64,000 nucleotides of DNA from Cognatiluteimonas sedimenti (lineage in GTDB: Bacteria > Pseudomonadota > Gammaproteobacteria > Xanthomonadales > Xanthomonadaceae), in contig NZ_JALGCL010000002.1 of the NCBI RefSeq assembly GCF_022808325.1, forward strand, positions 246,947 to 310,946, written 5' to 3'. Below, piece by piece: positions 46,501 to 55,337 of this stretch; the first letter of the stretch is position 1, and the number at the start of each line of letters is the position of its first letter. Made by a program: the position numbers and the translations under genes. Under the pieces are notes generated by a model. The model was not told the origin of the DNA, did not search any database, and saw only the letters and a list, made by a program, of their open reading frames with translations.

Positions 46501-46800
46501 GATGGCCACAAGTCGGTCGTCCGCCTGGACATCTACAACTTCCTCAACATGCTCAACAACGACTGGGGCGTGACCGAGGAAATCGGCGGCTTCGACACCC
46601 GCTACCTTGCCGGACTGGGTTGCACCAGCTCCGACAGTTGCGACGTGTTCGTCAACCCGACGACCGCCGATGGCGGCTACACCTACAACCTCGGCAGCAG
46701 CAACCGCCCGTCGTGGCAGAACCTGCGTCCGTACGAGGGAAGGGTGCCGCGCGTGGTCTCGCGCTGGTCGCTGCTGCTGACGCTGCGCTACGAGTTCTGA
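43588..46800 (+). CDS. Oar-like TonB-dependent receptor with carboxypeptidase-like domain
   Basis: 1070-residue outer-membrane protein. The ATG 43588 yields a signal peptide (LSLALIMALAAAPAFAQ). A CarboxypepD_reg domain (residues about 33-110, GLTGHVAAADGQAVAGAEV, DANGNYSARGL) precedes the plug (LDDIARLDPRI, DGMSQGDPFGLN, GATVNAVTKSGTNEFHG) and a large 20-plus-strand beta barrel ending in the C-terminal Phe (LTLRYEF), as outer-membrane insertion needs. Oar-like receptors are common in xanthomonads and myxobacteria and handle large or protein substrates. The ligand is unknown. A strong hairpin terminator follows. Confidence 0.93.
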   Translation: MTHRNRARLSKLSLALIMALAAAPAFAQSTSAGLTGHVAAADGQAVAGAEVTITHVESGTVSRATTDANGNYSARGLRVGGPYTITVSKEGAGSSTQSDVYLSLNQVADVDATLNADVTTLGGVAVYADATADIFSSNNKGVGTSVDGRQLELTPQGNRSLDDIARLDPRIQVTDAGDGSISVAGVNNRYNNISVDGMSQGDPFGLNANGMPYIGTPISVDTIAAYDLKVSDYDVASDTVGATVNAVTKSGTNEFHGSVYTAMRDADWMGKLDDDKYTGFDTDRTWGATLGGPIVKDKLFFFASYEEQTIKNFGGSSSSDGVANGNVTQDEVNEAIAIANDVGMQPGNYGSTGVNLENKRYLAKIDWNINDSHRASLTYQQTEEFRPSPYDAFSDTVVLSSHWYNIDNITKNVSLQLFSDWSENFSTEVKLSQQKFDQVNGNPINQPEVEVETANGGSIFIGEDNNRHENQINTERLSATVSGTYYAGDHTIKGGFDYLRHDVYNLYGRDLHGSYVFTSLEDFANGAYDVYNLRTPAPGFGVEDTAAALVYSQFSPYIQDTWQATDNLSMTYGLRVNIPKVNKAPVQTPGFEEAFGFPNDYKLGSGNKVVLPRFSFNYAFDTERSSQLRGGIGAFQSVPPFVWLANPYQNNGVTSLSYRSFDPADAPFSPDPYNQNVPAGGEPNLQIDSIDPDFKLPTVWKASLGYDAELPWYGLVGSVELQTIRARDAAFYQALNIGQVQGTMADGRNSYWCELGGSNSSSNKNCDRNAAFDYRSTVLTNTDKGASTSVTFSLNKPLANDWYGNLSYTRTRATEVGSDASSQAWSSYQYVSRLNPNEEITATASREIRDSFKASLGWEHAFFGDYKTSVAAYYNGRSGLPYTWIVNGDANGDNIYQDPAYIPLVNDPNVSYIDVNGNAATPEQIAAFQAFIDGDSYLSSHRGQVARRNDGRLPWVNQVDLGIQQELPGLMDGHKSVVRLDIYNFLNMLNNDWGVTEEIGGFDTRYLAGLGCTSSDSCDVFVNPTTADGGYTYNLGSSNRPSWQNLRPYEGRVPRVVSRWSLLLTLRYEF

Positions 46801-46825
46801 TCGACGCCACCGCGGCAAGCTGCAC

Positions 46826-46855
46826 GCGAACGGCCGGGGCGACCCGGCCGTTCGC
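46826..46855 (+). terminator. Terminator after the Oar-like receptor gene
   Basis: Perfect 13-bp stem GCGAACGGCCGGG/CCCGGCCGTTCGC (46826-46838 with 46843-46855), loop GCGA, followed by ATTTC. Confidence 0.75.
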
Positions 46856-46954
46856 ATTTCGCGGCCCTGGCCACCAATGGCCGGGATCCCGACAGACCCG
46901 GATGCACCCCGTCCCGGGCCGCGTTACAGTTCCCGGTCATCAAGGATGCCCCGA

Positions 46955-48337
46955 ATGAACGACATCGCCACCCCCGCGCTGCCTACCGTCGACGCCCGCA
47001 TCTACCCGCGCGGCGGCCTCGACGTGCTGTCGCGCGAGGAGGTGGCGCGCCTGCGCGACGCCTCCGCCGGTGGCATGCACGAACTGCTGCGGCGCTGTGC
47101 GCTGGCGGTGCTCACCACGGGCAGCACCAGCGACGACCCCCGCGCCGCGCGCGAGCTGTATCCGGACTTCGACATCCAGGTGCAGCAGCAGGACCGCGGC
47201 GTGCGCCTGGACCTGTCCAATGCACCGTCGATGGCGTTCGTCGACGGCCAGATCATCCGCGGCGTCGCCGAACTGCTCAACGCGGTGGTGCGCGACCTGA
47301 TCTATACCTCGGTCGAGCTGGCGCCGGAGTATGCCGACGAGCTCAACACCTCGGCCGGCGTCAGCGACGCGGTGTTCCGGCTGCTGCGCAACGCGCGCGT
47401 GCTGCAGCCCGGGGATCCCAACCTGGTGGTGTGCTGGGGCGGCCACTCGATCAACCGCGACGAGTACATGTACACCAAGGAAGTGGGTTACCAGCTCGGC
47501 CTGCGTGGCCTGGACATCTGCACCGGCTGCGGCCCCGGCGCGATGAAGGGGCCGATGAAGGGCGCCACCATCGCCCACGCCAAGCAGCGCCACCGCCGCC
47601 CGCGCTACATCGGCATCACCGAGCCGGGGATCATCGCCGCCGAATCGCCGAACCCGATCGTCAACCACCTGGTGATCATGCCGGACATCGAGAAGCGGCT
47701 GGAATCGTTCGTGCGCCTGGGCCACGGCATCATCGTGTTCCCCGGCGGCGTCGGCACCGCCGAGGAGATCCTGTACCTGCTCGGGATCCTGCTGCGGGAG
47801 CAGAACGAGCACCTGCCGTTCCCGCTGATCCTGACCGGGCCGGCCGGGTCCGCACCGTACTTCGAGCGGATCGACCAGTTCCTGCGGCTGACCCTGGGCG
47901 ATGCCGCCACCCAGCGCTACCGCATCGTCGTCGGCGACCCGCCCGAAGTCGCGCGGCAGATGGCCGACGGCATCCACCGCGTCCGCCAGTACCGCATCGA
48001 GCAGAAGGATTCGTTCTACTTCAACTGGTCGCTGGACGTGCCGCTGCAGTTCCAGCAACCATTCGTGCCGACCCACGAGGCGATGGCCGCGCTCGACCTG
48101 CACCACGGCCGCAAGCCGCACGAACTGGCCGCCGACCTGCGGCGGGCGTTCTCCGGCATCGTCGCCGGCAACGTCAAGGAAGAAGGCATGCGCCGGGTCG
48201 AGGAGTTCGGGCCGTACCAGATCCACGGCGACCCGGACATGATGCAGGCGCTGGACGCGCTGCTGCGCGCCTTCGTCGAGCAGCGGCGGATGAAGATCTC
48301 CGGGGAGTACCGGCCGTGCTACGAGATCGTGGCCTGA
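46955..48337 (+). CDS. ppnN: Nucleotide 5'-monophosphate nucleosidase PpnN (LOG family)
   Basis: 460-residue enzyme that splits purine and pyrimidine monophosphates to base and ribose-5-phosphate; the E. coli enzyme is activated by (p)ppGpp. The central LOG domain contains CWGGHSINRDEYMYTKEVG, TGCGPGAMKGPMKGA and the signature PGGVGTAEEILYLLGI (cited in parts); long N- and C-terminal extensions match PpnN/YgdH, not short LOG cytokinin enzymes. AAGGA is eight bases before ATG 46955; an ATG nine bases earlier is in frame. Confidence 0.92.
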   Translation: MNDIATPALPTVDARIYPRGGLDVLSREEVARLRDASAGGMHELLRRCALAVLTTGSTSDDPRAARELYPDFDIQVQQQDRGVRLDLSNAPSMAFVDGQIIRGVAELLNAVVRDLIYTSVELAPEYADELNTSAGVSDAVFRLLRNARVLQPGDPNLVVCWGGHSINRDEYMYTKEVGYQLGLRGLDICTGCGPGAMKGPMKGATIAHAKQRHRRPRYIGITEPGIIAAESPNPIVNHLVIMPDIEKRLESFVRLGHGIIVFPGGVGTAEEILYLLGILLREQNEHLPFPLILTGPAGSAPYFERIDQFLRLTLGDAATQRYRIVVGDPPEVARQMADGIHRVRQYRIEQKDSFYFNWSLDVPLQFQQPFVPTHEAMAALDLHHGRKPHELAADLRRAFSGIVAGNVKEEGMRRVEEFGPYQIHGDPDMMQALDALLRAFVEQRRMKISGEYRPCYEIVA

Positions 48338-48338
48338 G

Positions 48339-48410
48339 CGGGCAAGGCCGCTGCGTGCCGCGGCAATGCGAAACGCGGCTTGCCCGAAGTGGTTGCCCCG
48401 TTTGGCGGGG
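48339..48410. terminator. Structured region downstream of ppnN
   Basis: CGGGCAAG-g-CCG (48339-48350) pairs with CGGCTTGCCCG (48376-48386) with one bulge, enclosing the small palindrome TGCCGCGGCA; a second hairpin CCCCG/CGGGG (48396-48410) follows. There is no T tract, so this may end transcription with Rho or protect the 3' end. The remaining spacer to 48602 shows nothing further. Confidence 0.45.
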
Positions 48411-48602
48411 AGCGGGGGGTACCCCGCGCGAAGCCAAGGTGCGCTAGGCCGCTTTTTCGCTGATGGCTGCCACCGCCGACCCACGGCGGCATCGGCCGCA
48501 TACGCTCATCCCGCCCAAGCCACCGCCCGTCCGTCGCGGCTTGCATGCCCGGGTGCAATGGCCAAGAGTGCAGCCTGGGCAAATCGCCGGAGTCGGCTGC
48601 GC

Positions 48603-49187
48603 ATGGGGACGTTTCGCCAGGGGATGCTTCGCCAACGGGTGCTTGGGCAGCGCGGCTTCACGCTGATCGAGCTCATGGTGACGATCTCCGTTGCCGCCAT
48701 CGTGCTGATGCTGGCCATTCCGAGCTTTGAATCCGCCATCAATTCGAACAAGCTGGCCGGCGCGGCCAACGAGATGATCGCCTCGCTGCAGAGCGCTCGC
48801 ATGGAGGCCATGCGACGCGGCCGCCGCACCGTGGTCTGCCTCAGCGCCAATGCCAATGCCGGCGACAGCGCGACGTGCGCCGCGGGTGGCATCAACGGCT
48901 GGATCACGTTTGTGGACGTCAACCGGAATGGCGCCTTCGACAAAGGCACCGACGAGTTCCTGCGCAACACCACGGTCGACCAGCGGGTACAGGTGTCCGG
49001 CAGTACGAGCAGCCTGACCTATCGGAGCGACGGATTCGCCCGCACCTCGGCGGGCGCCCTGGTCAATGCCTCCCTGGAAATGTGCATACCGACTTCCCAG
49101 CCGGCGGAGAACCTGCGCCGCGTCAACATCGGTTCCGGCAGCCGGGTCTCGCTGGAGCCGATCGACAACGGCGGCTCCTGCAGCTAG
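48603..49187 (+). CDS. fimT: Type IV pilus minor pilin, GspH/FimT/FimU type
   Basis: 194 residues. A basic leader ends in QRG, followed by FTLIELMVTISVAAIVLMLAIP, the class III prepilin signal cut by PilD after Gly; Glu at +5 is present. The mature part is a pseudopilin with paired cysteines near the end. The start is uncertain: ATG 48603 (18-residue leader) or ATG 48624 (11-residue leader), neither with a good ribosome site. First gene of the fimT-pilV-pilW-pilX-pilY1-pilE cluster, which primes pilus assembly. Confidence 0.85.
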   Translation: MGTFRQGMLRQRVLGQRGFTLIELMVTISVAAIVLMLAIPSFESAINSNKLAGAANEMIASLQSARMEAMRRGRRTVVCLSANANAGDSATCAAGGINGWITFVDVNRNGAFDKGTDEFLRNTTVDQRVQVSGSTSSLTYRSDGFARTSAGALVNASLEMCIPTSQPAENLRRVNIGSGSRVSLEPIDNGGSCS

Positions 49188-49200
49188 GCCAAGACACGAC

Positions 49201-49665
49201 ATGACCACAATGAACGCGCCTTCCATCCCCCCTCGCTGCATCGCCGGCGTCGGCCTGATCGAGGTCCTGATCGCGGTAGCGATCCTTGCCTTCGGCATGC
49301 TCGGCATCGCCGCGCTGCAGGCCACCGCGCTGCGCAACGGGCAGAGTTCCAACGAGCGCAGCCAGGCGGTGACCTTGACCTACTCCATCCTCGACCGCAT
49401 GCGCGCCAACCTCGACGTGGCCCGCATCGGTGGCTACAACATCCCGGAAACATGCGACGCCCCTGCCACCGGCGACCAGGCCGCGAGCGACCTCCACGAC
49501 TGGATTGCCGGGCTGGACGAGGTCCTGGGATCCAGTGCCTGCGGCACCATCAACTGCAAGACCAACGTGCTTACGCGTGAGTGCACGATCACGGTCAAGT
49601 GGGACGACTCGCGTGGCACCAAGGGAGATGCGGCGCAGACCCTGACCACGAGGACCGCCCTATGA
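49201..49665 (+). CDS. pilV: Type IV pilus modification protein PilV
   Basis: 154-residue minor pilin. Prepilin signal CIAG followed by VGLIEVLIAVAILAFGMLG, cut after Gly, keeping Glu at +5; Val replaces the usual Phe at +1. Cysteine pairs (DAPATGD region Cys, SSACGTINC) suggest a disulfide-stapled tip domain. ATG 49201 lies 13 bases after the fimT stop. It overlaps pilW by ATGA. Confidence 0.88.
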   Translation: MTTMNAPSIPPRCIAGVGLIEVLIAVAILAFGMLGIAALQATALRNGQSSNERSQAVTLTYSILDRMRANLDVARIGGYNIPETCDAPATGDQAASDLHDWIAGLDEVLGSSACGTINCKTNVLTRECTITVKWDDSRGTKGDAAQTLTTRTAL

Positions 49666-50690
49666 GCCCCTCCCGCAGCCGCGTCCGTGGCGGCACCCGC
49701 GCTGGCCAGCGTGGCGTCACCCTGATCGAACTGATGGTCGCGCTGGTGCTGGGCCTGATCGTGACCGGAGCCGCGCTCGCGCTGTTCGCGACCAACCGCA
49801 AGACCTATGTCGCGGCGGAAAACCTCGACCGCATCCAGGAAAGCTCGCGCACCGCCTTCGAGTTGATGGCCCGCGACCTGCGTGAAGCCGATGGCAATCC
49901 CTGCAGCAACGAACTTGCGTATGACGGCACGAATCCGGGCACGAACGGGACATTCCGGAATGTCCTGAAAGGTGCATCCACTCCGTATGCGTGGTGGAGC
50001 AATTGGGGCAATGGCGCGGGACTGCGCGGCTACACCGGCGCCCAGGCATTCGCGGATGACGGCTTCGGCACCGCGCCGCTCAAGCGCGTAGCCGGAACCC
50101 CTGCAGTCGAACTGTGGACCGCGACGCCCACCGACGGGGTGCTCAAGGCCGCCATGGTCAACACCACGGACGACCTGGTCGTTTCCGACACCAGTGGCAT
50201 CGCCGCCAACGACATCCTCGTGATCTGCGACTACGGCCATGGCACCATTTTCCAGGCAAGCAGCGTTGGCGCCGACACGATCGAGCACCATGCCGGCGGC
50301 ACACCTGGAAACATCGACGGCACCCTGCCGCCGGACATCTACAAGCCCAACTCGGTGATCTCCAGGCTGCATGCGGTGCGATGGTATATCGGCTACAACG
50401 GCCGCACCGACGCCGACGGTAACCTCACCCGGTCCCTCTATCGCACCGGTGCCAGCGGTCCGGACGCCAAGCCGGCGCCCGACGAGATCGTCGAGGACGT
50501 GACCGGCATGACCCTGAAGTACCACGTCAAGGGCGGCGCCACCTACGACGACGTTCCGGCCAACTGGAAGGATGTCGACGCCGTGCAGATCCGCCTGACC
50601 ATGGCCGGCCGCGACAAGGTCGGCACGGACAGCAAGGTGTTCACTCGCAACTACGACTACGTCGTTGCCATCAGGAGCCGCGCCCAATGA
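49662..50690 (+). CDS. pilW: Type IV pilus assembly protein PilW
   Basis: 342-residue minor pilin. Leader RAGQRG then VTLIELMVALVLGLIVTGAALALF, the prepilin helix. The large C-terminal domain has GspJ-like character (TAFELMARDLREADGNPCSN). It forms the initiation complex with FimU/PilV/PilX/PilY1. ATGA overlaps with both neighbours mark strict cotranslation. Confidence 0.88.
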   Translation: MSPSRSRVRGGTRAGQRGVTLIELMVALVLGLIVTGAALALFATNRKTYVAAENLDRIQESSRTAFELMARDLREADGNPCSNELAYDGTNPGTNGTFRNVLKGASTPYAWWSNWGNGAGLRGYTGAQAFADDGFGTAPLKRVAGTPAVELWTATPTDGVLKAAMVNTTDDLVVSDTSGIAANDILVICDYGHGTIFQASSVGADTIEHHAGGTPGNIDGTLPPDIYKPNSVISRLHAVRWYIGYNGRTDADGNLTRSLYRTGASGPDAKPAPDEIVEDVTGMTLKYHVKGGATYDDVPANWKDVDAVQIRLTMAGRDKVGTDSKVFTRNYDYVVAIRSRAQ

Positions 50691-51244
50691 CCCGCCGCAA
50701 TCCCGCCCGTCAGCCACGCGCTGCCGCTTCGAGTCGCGGGCGCCAGCGTGGTGTCGCCCTCGCCGTCGTGCTGATCCTGCTGGTGGTGATGACGCTGCTC
50801 GCGCTGGTGTCGATGCGGGGCACGCTGCTGCAGGAGCGCATGAGCGCCAACCAGTACGACCGCAGCCTGGGGTTCCAGGCCGCCGAGGCCGCGTTGCGCG
50901 AGGCCGAATCGATCGCCAGCGCGAAGCCTGCGGTTCCGGGTAGTGGTTGCGCCAACGGCGTCTGCGCCGCGCCCATTCCCACCGATACCCCGCGCTGGCT
51001 CGACGATGCCAACTGGAACACCATCTCCAAGGAAGCCACCGACGCCAGCCTCGGCAACCTCGCCGTGAAGCCGCGCTACATCATCGAGTGGATGGGGTTG
51101 TTTCCCGGTCCCGGCTGCACCACCAGTGGCGATATTTCCGAAACCGGTTGTTCCACGCTGGAAAACCGCTACCGCATCACCGCCCGCAGTCGCAATGCCG
51201 ATCGCGCCGACGTCAGCCTGCAGACCAATTTCGCGGTGCCGTAA
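50687..51244 (+). CDS. pilX: Type IV pilus assembly protein PilX
   Basis: 185-residue minor pilin. After a basic leader (RGRQRG) comes VALAVVLILLVVMTLLALVSM. Glu at +5 is absent, as in other PilX proteins. Conserved QERMSANQYDRSLGFQAAEAAL and Cys-rich loops follow. Next gene pilY1 starts 18 bases downstream after CCCGGAGCCCG. Confidence 0.88.
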   Translation: MTRRNPARQPRAAASSRGRQRGVALAVVLILLVVMTLLALVSMRGTLLQERMSANQYDRSLGFQAAEAALREAESIASAKPAVPGSGCANGVCAAPIPTDTPRWLDDANWNTISKEATDASLGNLAVKPRYIIEWMGLFPGPGCTTSGDISETGCSTLENRYRITARSRNADRADVSLQTNFAVP

Positions 51245-51262
51245 GCCGGCCCGGAGCCCGAC

Positions 51263-54200
51263 ATGAACAGCCAAGCCAAGCCTGAGTCTTCCCTCCGCCG
51301 CCCGCCGGCCATGCCCCGGCGCAGCCGCGTGCTCCCGTTCGCCGCAACCTGCCTGGCAACGTTGCTGGCATTGCCGGTGAATGCCGCGGTCGTGTTCCCC
51401 GACAACCCGCTGCAGACCGGTGCCGCCTACCCGCCGCCCAACGTCATGTTCATCCTCGACGACTCGGGTTCGATGGCCTTCGATTTCATGCCTGGCGCCA
51501 ATTCTTCCAGCGAAGTGCCGAAGACCAGCCCGCAACAGATCCAGTTGCAGGCCTATCCCCGTAACACGCTCTATTACAACCCCAACACCACCTACCAGCC
51601 CTGGCTCAAGGCCGACGGCAGCCGCTATACCGGCGGTACCGACTACACCGAGGTGTACACCAGCGATACGCTGCTGAGCGGTTCCTACGACCTTTCGGAC
51701 AACACCCAGACCTTCTACGTGCCCAAGTCGGACGCTACCGACCTGTCCGACAGCCGCCAGTACGAGCGCTACGACATCAAGAAGGTCAGCGGAACGCTTC
51801 GCGTCATCAAGAGCGCCACGCTCGCCAGCGGCGCCTGGGACAACCAGGACGTCGGCAAGAACAACTGGAAGTACTTCTCGCTGAGTGTCCCGGCGGGCGC
51901 GACACGGCTGGACGTGGATGCCAACGACGACAAGGACAACGGCGACCTGTACGTGCGTTACAACCAGCAACCGGACAAAGCCAACTCAGACTGCAGCGAC
52001 ACCAGCGGCAAGAGCAAGAGCTGCGGCGTCGATAATCCCGCGGCCGGTACCTGGTACATCGGGATCTACGGCAACAGCAAGGTCGACAATATCGATATTT
52101 CCTACATCGTCAACTCGGTCTCCTATTCGACCCCGACGGGTCGCTCCGAGAGCGACGAGATCAAGAACTTCGCCACTTGGTATTCCTACTACCGCACCCG
52201 CAGCAAGATGGCCAAGGGCGCGGCCAGCGAGGCGTTCGGCCAGATCGGCAGCAACATCCGTGTGGGCTTCGATACCATCTGGAACCGGAGTCCCTACAAC
52301 ATCCCGGTCGGCACCGACAACGGCCAATTCGTCAACACCAACCGCAGCACCTGGTTCAGCCGCCTGCAGAACGCCACCGCCAACAATGGCACTCCGCTGA
52401 AGGGTGCGCTGCAGCGCACCGGCAAGTATTACGAGGGCAGCAGCAGCAGCGGCCCCTGGGGCCCGGAGAGCGGCAGCGACCAGCTGACCTGCCGCCAGAG
52501 CTTTGCCATCCTGACCACCGACGGCTACTGGAACAGCGACAACGATTATGACGGCACCATAAACGATGCCGATGACACAGATGGCGCGGTGATCACTTCG
52601 TCCGACGGCAAGAGCACAGGCCAGTACAAGGCCGAGCCGCCGTACTCCGACAAGAACGGCCACGCCAGTTCGGGCAAGTATTTCGACACCCTGGCCGACA
52701 TCGCCAACCACTACTGGAAGCGTGACCTGCGCACCACGCTGGACAACAACGTGCCGGCCTCGAGCGGCGATCCGGCCTTCTGGCAGCACATGACGACGTT
52801 CGGCCTGGCCATCGGCCAGTCCGGCACGTTGAACCCCGACGTCGACCTGGTATCGATCAAGAACGGCAGCAAGTACTGGCCCAAGCCGGTCGCGGACGAG
52901 GCGTCAACCATCGACGACCTCTGGCACGCGTCGATCAACGGCCATGGCAGCTTCGTCGCCGCCAGCAACCCGACCAAGTTCGCCCAGGGCCTGGTGAACG
53001 CGCTGGCCACGGTGGCCGCGCGAAACGGATCGGCGTCGAACGTGACCGCCAACAGCACCTCGTTCCAGTCCGATACCGCGGTCTACCAGGCGAGCTACGT
53101 ATCGGGCAAGTGGAACGGCGAATTGGCCTCGTACGCCGTCAGTTCCGCCGGTGTCGCCACGGATGCCAATGGCGACCCGATCGCCACGTGGAAGGCATCG
53201 GAGCACATCCCGGCCTATCCCGGGAGGGCGGCGCGTATCATGACGTGGAACGGCACCGCGGGTGCAACCTTCCCGACTGGCGCGCAGAGCACGGCACTCG
53301 CGCGTGCGGGTGGCCTGGCCCCGGTGACGGGCGTGGACAACGCCAATTACATCAAGGGCGACCAGAGCAACGAAAAGCAGAACGGCAAGCTGTTGCGCGA
53401 CCGCATCCAGACAGTGCTCGGTGACATCGTCGATTCCTCGCCCCTGTTCCTCAAGGAGACCGCGACCGGGACGCAGACGATCTTCGTCGGCGCGAACGAC
53501 GGCATGCTGCACGCGTTCAACGCGCAGACCGGCGCCGAGCAGTTCGCGTACATTCCAGGTGGTCTCGACCTCGCCAACCTGGCTTCGCTGAGCGATCCGC
53601 AATACGTGCACAAGTGGTTCGTCGACGGGCCGGTGGTGGTCTCCACCCAGTCCAAGACCCCGGGCGTCAACTACCTTGTAGGCGCGCTGGGCCGCGGCGG
53701 CAGGGGCCTGTACGGCCTGGATGTGTCCGACCCCGCCAACTTCGGCACTGGCAGCGTGCTCTGGGACAAGACCGGCAGTGCGGCCCCGGCCAACATGGGC
53801 CAGGTGCTGGGCGAGCCGCTGATCGCGAAGTTCAACGACGGCACCACCGGCATCATCGCCAGCAACGGCATCAACAGCAGTACCGGAGCTGCGTCCTTGT
53901 TCATCATCAACATTGCCACCGGCGCGCCGATCAAGGAGCTTGATACGGGCGCCACCGGCGGAAACGGCCTTTCCGCACCGCGAGGTTGGGACAATGACGG
54001 CAATGGCACCGTGGACTACGTCTATGCCGGCGACCTCAAGGGCAACTTGTGGAAGTTTGACCTCACCGCTGGCAGCAGCAGCGGGTGGACGGTCGCCAAC
54101 AGCGGCGCGCCGATGTTCGTCGCCAAGGACAAGTCCAACAACCGCCAGCCGATCACTTCCGGCCTGGCGTTGGCAAAGGACCCGGCGACCGGCAAGCGCT

Positions 54201-54844
54201 GGGTGTTCATCGGTACCGGTTCGTTCATGAGCAATGGCGATGTCACCGACAAGAGCGTGCAGTCCATGTACGGCGTGATCGACGACGGCAGCGTCGTCAC
54301 CGGCCGGACCTCGGGTGGCGACGGCGACCTGCAGAAGCGCGAGATCATCCTCATCGACGGCACCCAGAAGTACCGCGGGTTCGAGGCCAACGGTACGCTC
54401 GATGCCGCCAAGAAGGGCTGGTACATCGACCTGCTGACGCCGCCTTCGCCGGGCACTGCCGAGGGCGAGCGCATCGTCAACCGGCCCATCGTGAGCGGCA
54501 CCGTCCTGGTCACCGCCAGCATGATCCCGCCGACAGGTGAGACCTGTGAAGCCGGCGGTCGCGGTTACATCAACGCGCTCGACGCTTTCAGTGGCACCAG
54601 CACCAAGGATTCATACTTCGACACCAACCACAATGGCGACTTCAGCGATGACGTCATCGGCCCGGACGGTGCGCAGGTTCCGATCGGCTCGGTCGACCTG
54701 GGGGTAGGCATGCCGACACTGCCGACGATCATCGATAACCTGCTGGTGGTTGGTGGTTCGACCGGCGAGATGGGCCAGATCAAGATCAACCCGCAGAGCG
54801 CGGGCGCAAGGCGCATTACTTGGCGCGAAATCCTGAGGGACTGA
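51263..54844 (+). CDS. pilY1: Type IV pilus tip adhesin PilY1 with an inserted PPC-like domain
   Basis: 1193-residue secreted protein with signal peptide (VLPFAATCLATLLALPVNA). A von Willebrand A MIDAS motif (Asp66-x-Ser68-x-Ser70, ILDDSGSM) starts the N-terminal domain. Residues about 187-283 read like a bacterial pre-peptidase C-terminal domain (NWKYFSLSVPAGATRLDV, DNGDLYVRYNQQP, AAGTWYIGIYG) inserted before the rest of that domain. The C-terminal half is the PilY1 beta-propeller (FVGANDGMLHAFNAQTG, GALGRGGRGLYGLDV) with a calcium loop in WDNDGNGTVDYVYAGDLKG (near residues 910-928) and a second acidic loop DTNHNGDFSDD near 1120. Role: tip adhesion, pilus dynamics and surface sensing. Confidence 0.93.
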   Translation: MNSQAKPESSLRRPPAMPRRSRVLPFAATCLATLLALPVNAAVVFPDNPLQTGAAYPPPNVMFILDDSGSMAFDFMPGANSSSEVPKTSPQQIQLQAYPRNTLYYNPNTTYQPWLKADGSRYTGGTDYTEVYTSDTLLSGSYDLSDNTQTFYVPKSDATDLSDSRQYERYDIKKVSGTLRVIKSATLASGAWDNQDVGKNNWKYFSLSVPAGATRLDVDANDDKDNGDLYVRYNQQPDKANSDCSDTSGKSKSCGVDNPAAGTWYIGIYGNSKVDNIDISYIVNSVSYSTPTGRSESDEIKNFATWYSYYRTRSKMAKGAASEAFGQIGSNIRVGFDTIWNRSPYNIPVGTDNGQFVNTNRSTWFSRLQNATANNGTPLKGALQRTGKYYEGSSSSGPWGPESGSDQLTCRQSFAILTTDGYWNSDNDYDGTINDADDTDGAVITSSDGKSTGQYKAEPPYSDKNGHASSGKYFDTLADIANHYWKRDLRTTLDNNVPASSGDPAFWQHMTTFGLAIGQSGTLNPDVDLVSIKNGSKYWPKPVADEASTIDDLWHASINGHGSFVAASNPTKFAQGLVNALATVAARNGSASNVTANSTSFQSDTAVYQASYVSGKWNGELASYAVSSAGVATDANGDPIATWKASEHIPAYPGRAARIMTWNGTAGATFPTGAQSTALARAGGLAPVTGVDNANYIKGDQSNEKQNGKLLRDRIQTVLGDIVDSSPLFLKETATGTQTIFVGANDGMLHAFNAQTGAEQFAYIPGGLDLANLASLSDPQYVHKWFVDGPVVVSTQSKTPGVNYLVGALGRGGRGLYGLDVSDPANFGTGSVLWDKTGSAAPANMGQVLGEPLIAKFNDGTTGIIASNGINSSTGAASLFIINIATGAPIKELDTGATGGNGLSAPRGWDNDGNGTVDYVYAGDLKGNLWKFDLTAGSSSGWTVANSGAPMFVAKDKSNNRQPITSGLALAKDPATGKRWVFIGTGSFMSNGDVTDKSVQSMYGVIDDGSVVTGRTSGGDGDLQKREIILIDGTQKYRGFEANGTLDAAKKGWYIDLLTPPSPGTAEGERIVNRPIVSGTVLVTASMIPPTGETCEAGGRGYINALDAFSGTSTKDSYFDTNHNGDFSDDVIGPDGAQVPIGSVDLGVGMPTLPTIIDNLLVVGGSTGEMGQIKINPQSAGARRITWREILRD

Positions 54845-54845
54845 A

Positions 54846-55313
54846 ATGACGCGTTTTCCGATCCGCATGCTGCAACACCCGCGCGCCCTCAACCGAGGGC
54901 GTACGGCGGCGGGCTTCACCCTGATCGAACTGATGATCGTGGTCGCGATCGTTGCGATCCTGGTCGCTGCCGCCGTCGCCAGCTACCGCTGGGCCGTGGT
55001 CAAGTCCCATCGCGGCGCGGCCAAGGGCTGTCTGATGGAATCGGCGCAATACATGGAGCGCTTCTATACGACCAACATGGCCTACGACAAGGACATGGCC
55101 GGAACAGCGGTTGCCCTGCCGGGTACCTGTTCGACCGATGCCGGTGATTTCTACAACATGGGCTTCGTTGGCACGCCGACGGCTACCACGTTTGCCATTC
55201 AGGCGGTCCCGATCAGCGGCAAGCAGGACGACAGCCTGTGCGGCACCCTGACGATCGACCAGGCCGGCACCAAGGGCGCCAGCGGCAGCGGCGGAGTGGA
55301 CAGCTGCTGGTGA
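54846..55313 (+). CDS. pilE: Type IV pilin-like minor pilin PilE
   Basis: 155 residues. Leader ending in RTAAG, then FTLIELMIVVAIVAILVAAAV with Glu at +5. The mature domain resembles PilE (GAAKGCLMESAQYMERFYTTN, then YNMGFVG) with a C-terminal disulfide loop (CGTLTID...SCW). The start lies one base after the pilY1 stop; a second ATG seven codons later is possible. It ends the operon, convergent with tRNA-Asn. Confidence 0.88.
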   Translation: MTRFPIRMLQHPRALNRGRTAAGFTLIELMIVVAIVAILVAAAVASYRWAVVKSHRGAAKGCLMESAQYMERFYTTNMAYDKDMAGTAVALPGTCSTDAGDFYNMGFVGTPTATTFAIQAVPISGKQDDSLCGTLTIDQAGTKGASGSGGVDSCW

Positions 55314-55337
55314 CGGCGATGAATTGAGGCAAACAAA

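Noticed and set aside
43465..46857. 1130-codon minus-strand frame opposite the Oar-like receptor
   Set aside because: Valine/Arg/Gly-rich shadow of codon-biased coding DNA, with no motif, signal or ribosome site.
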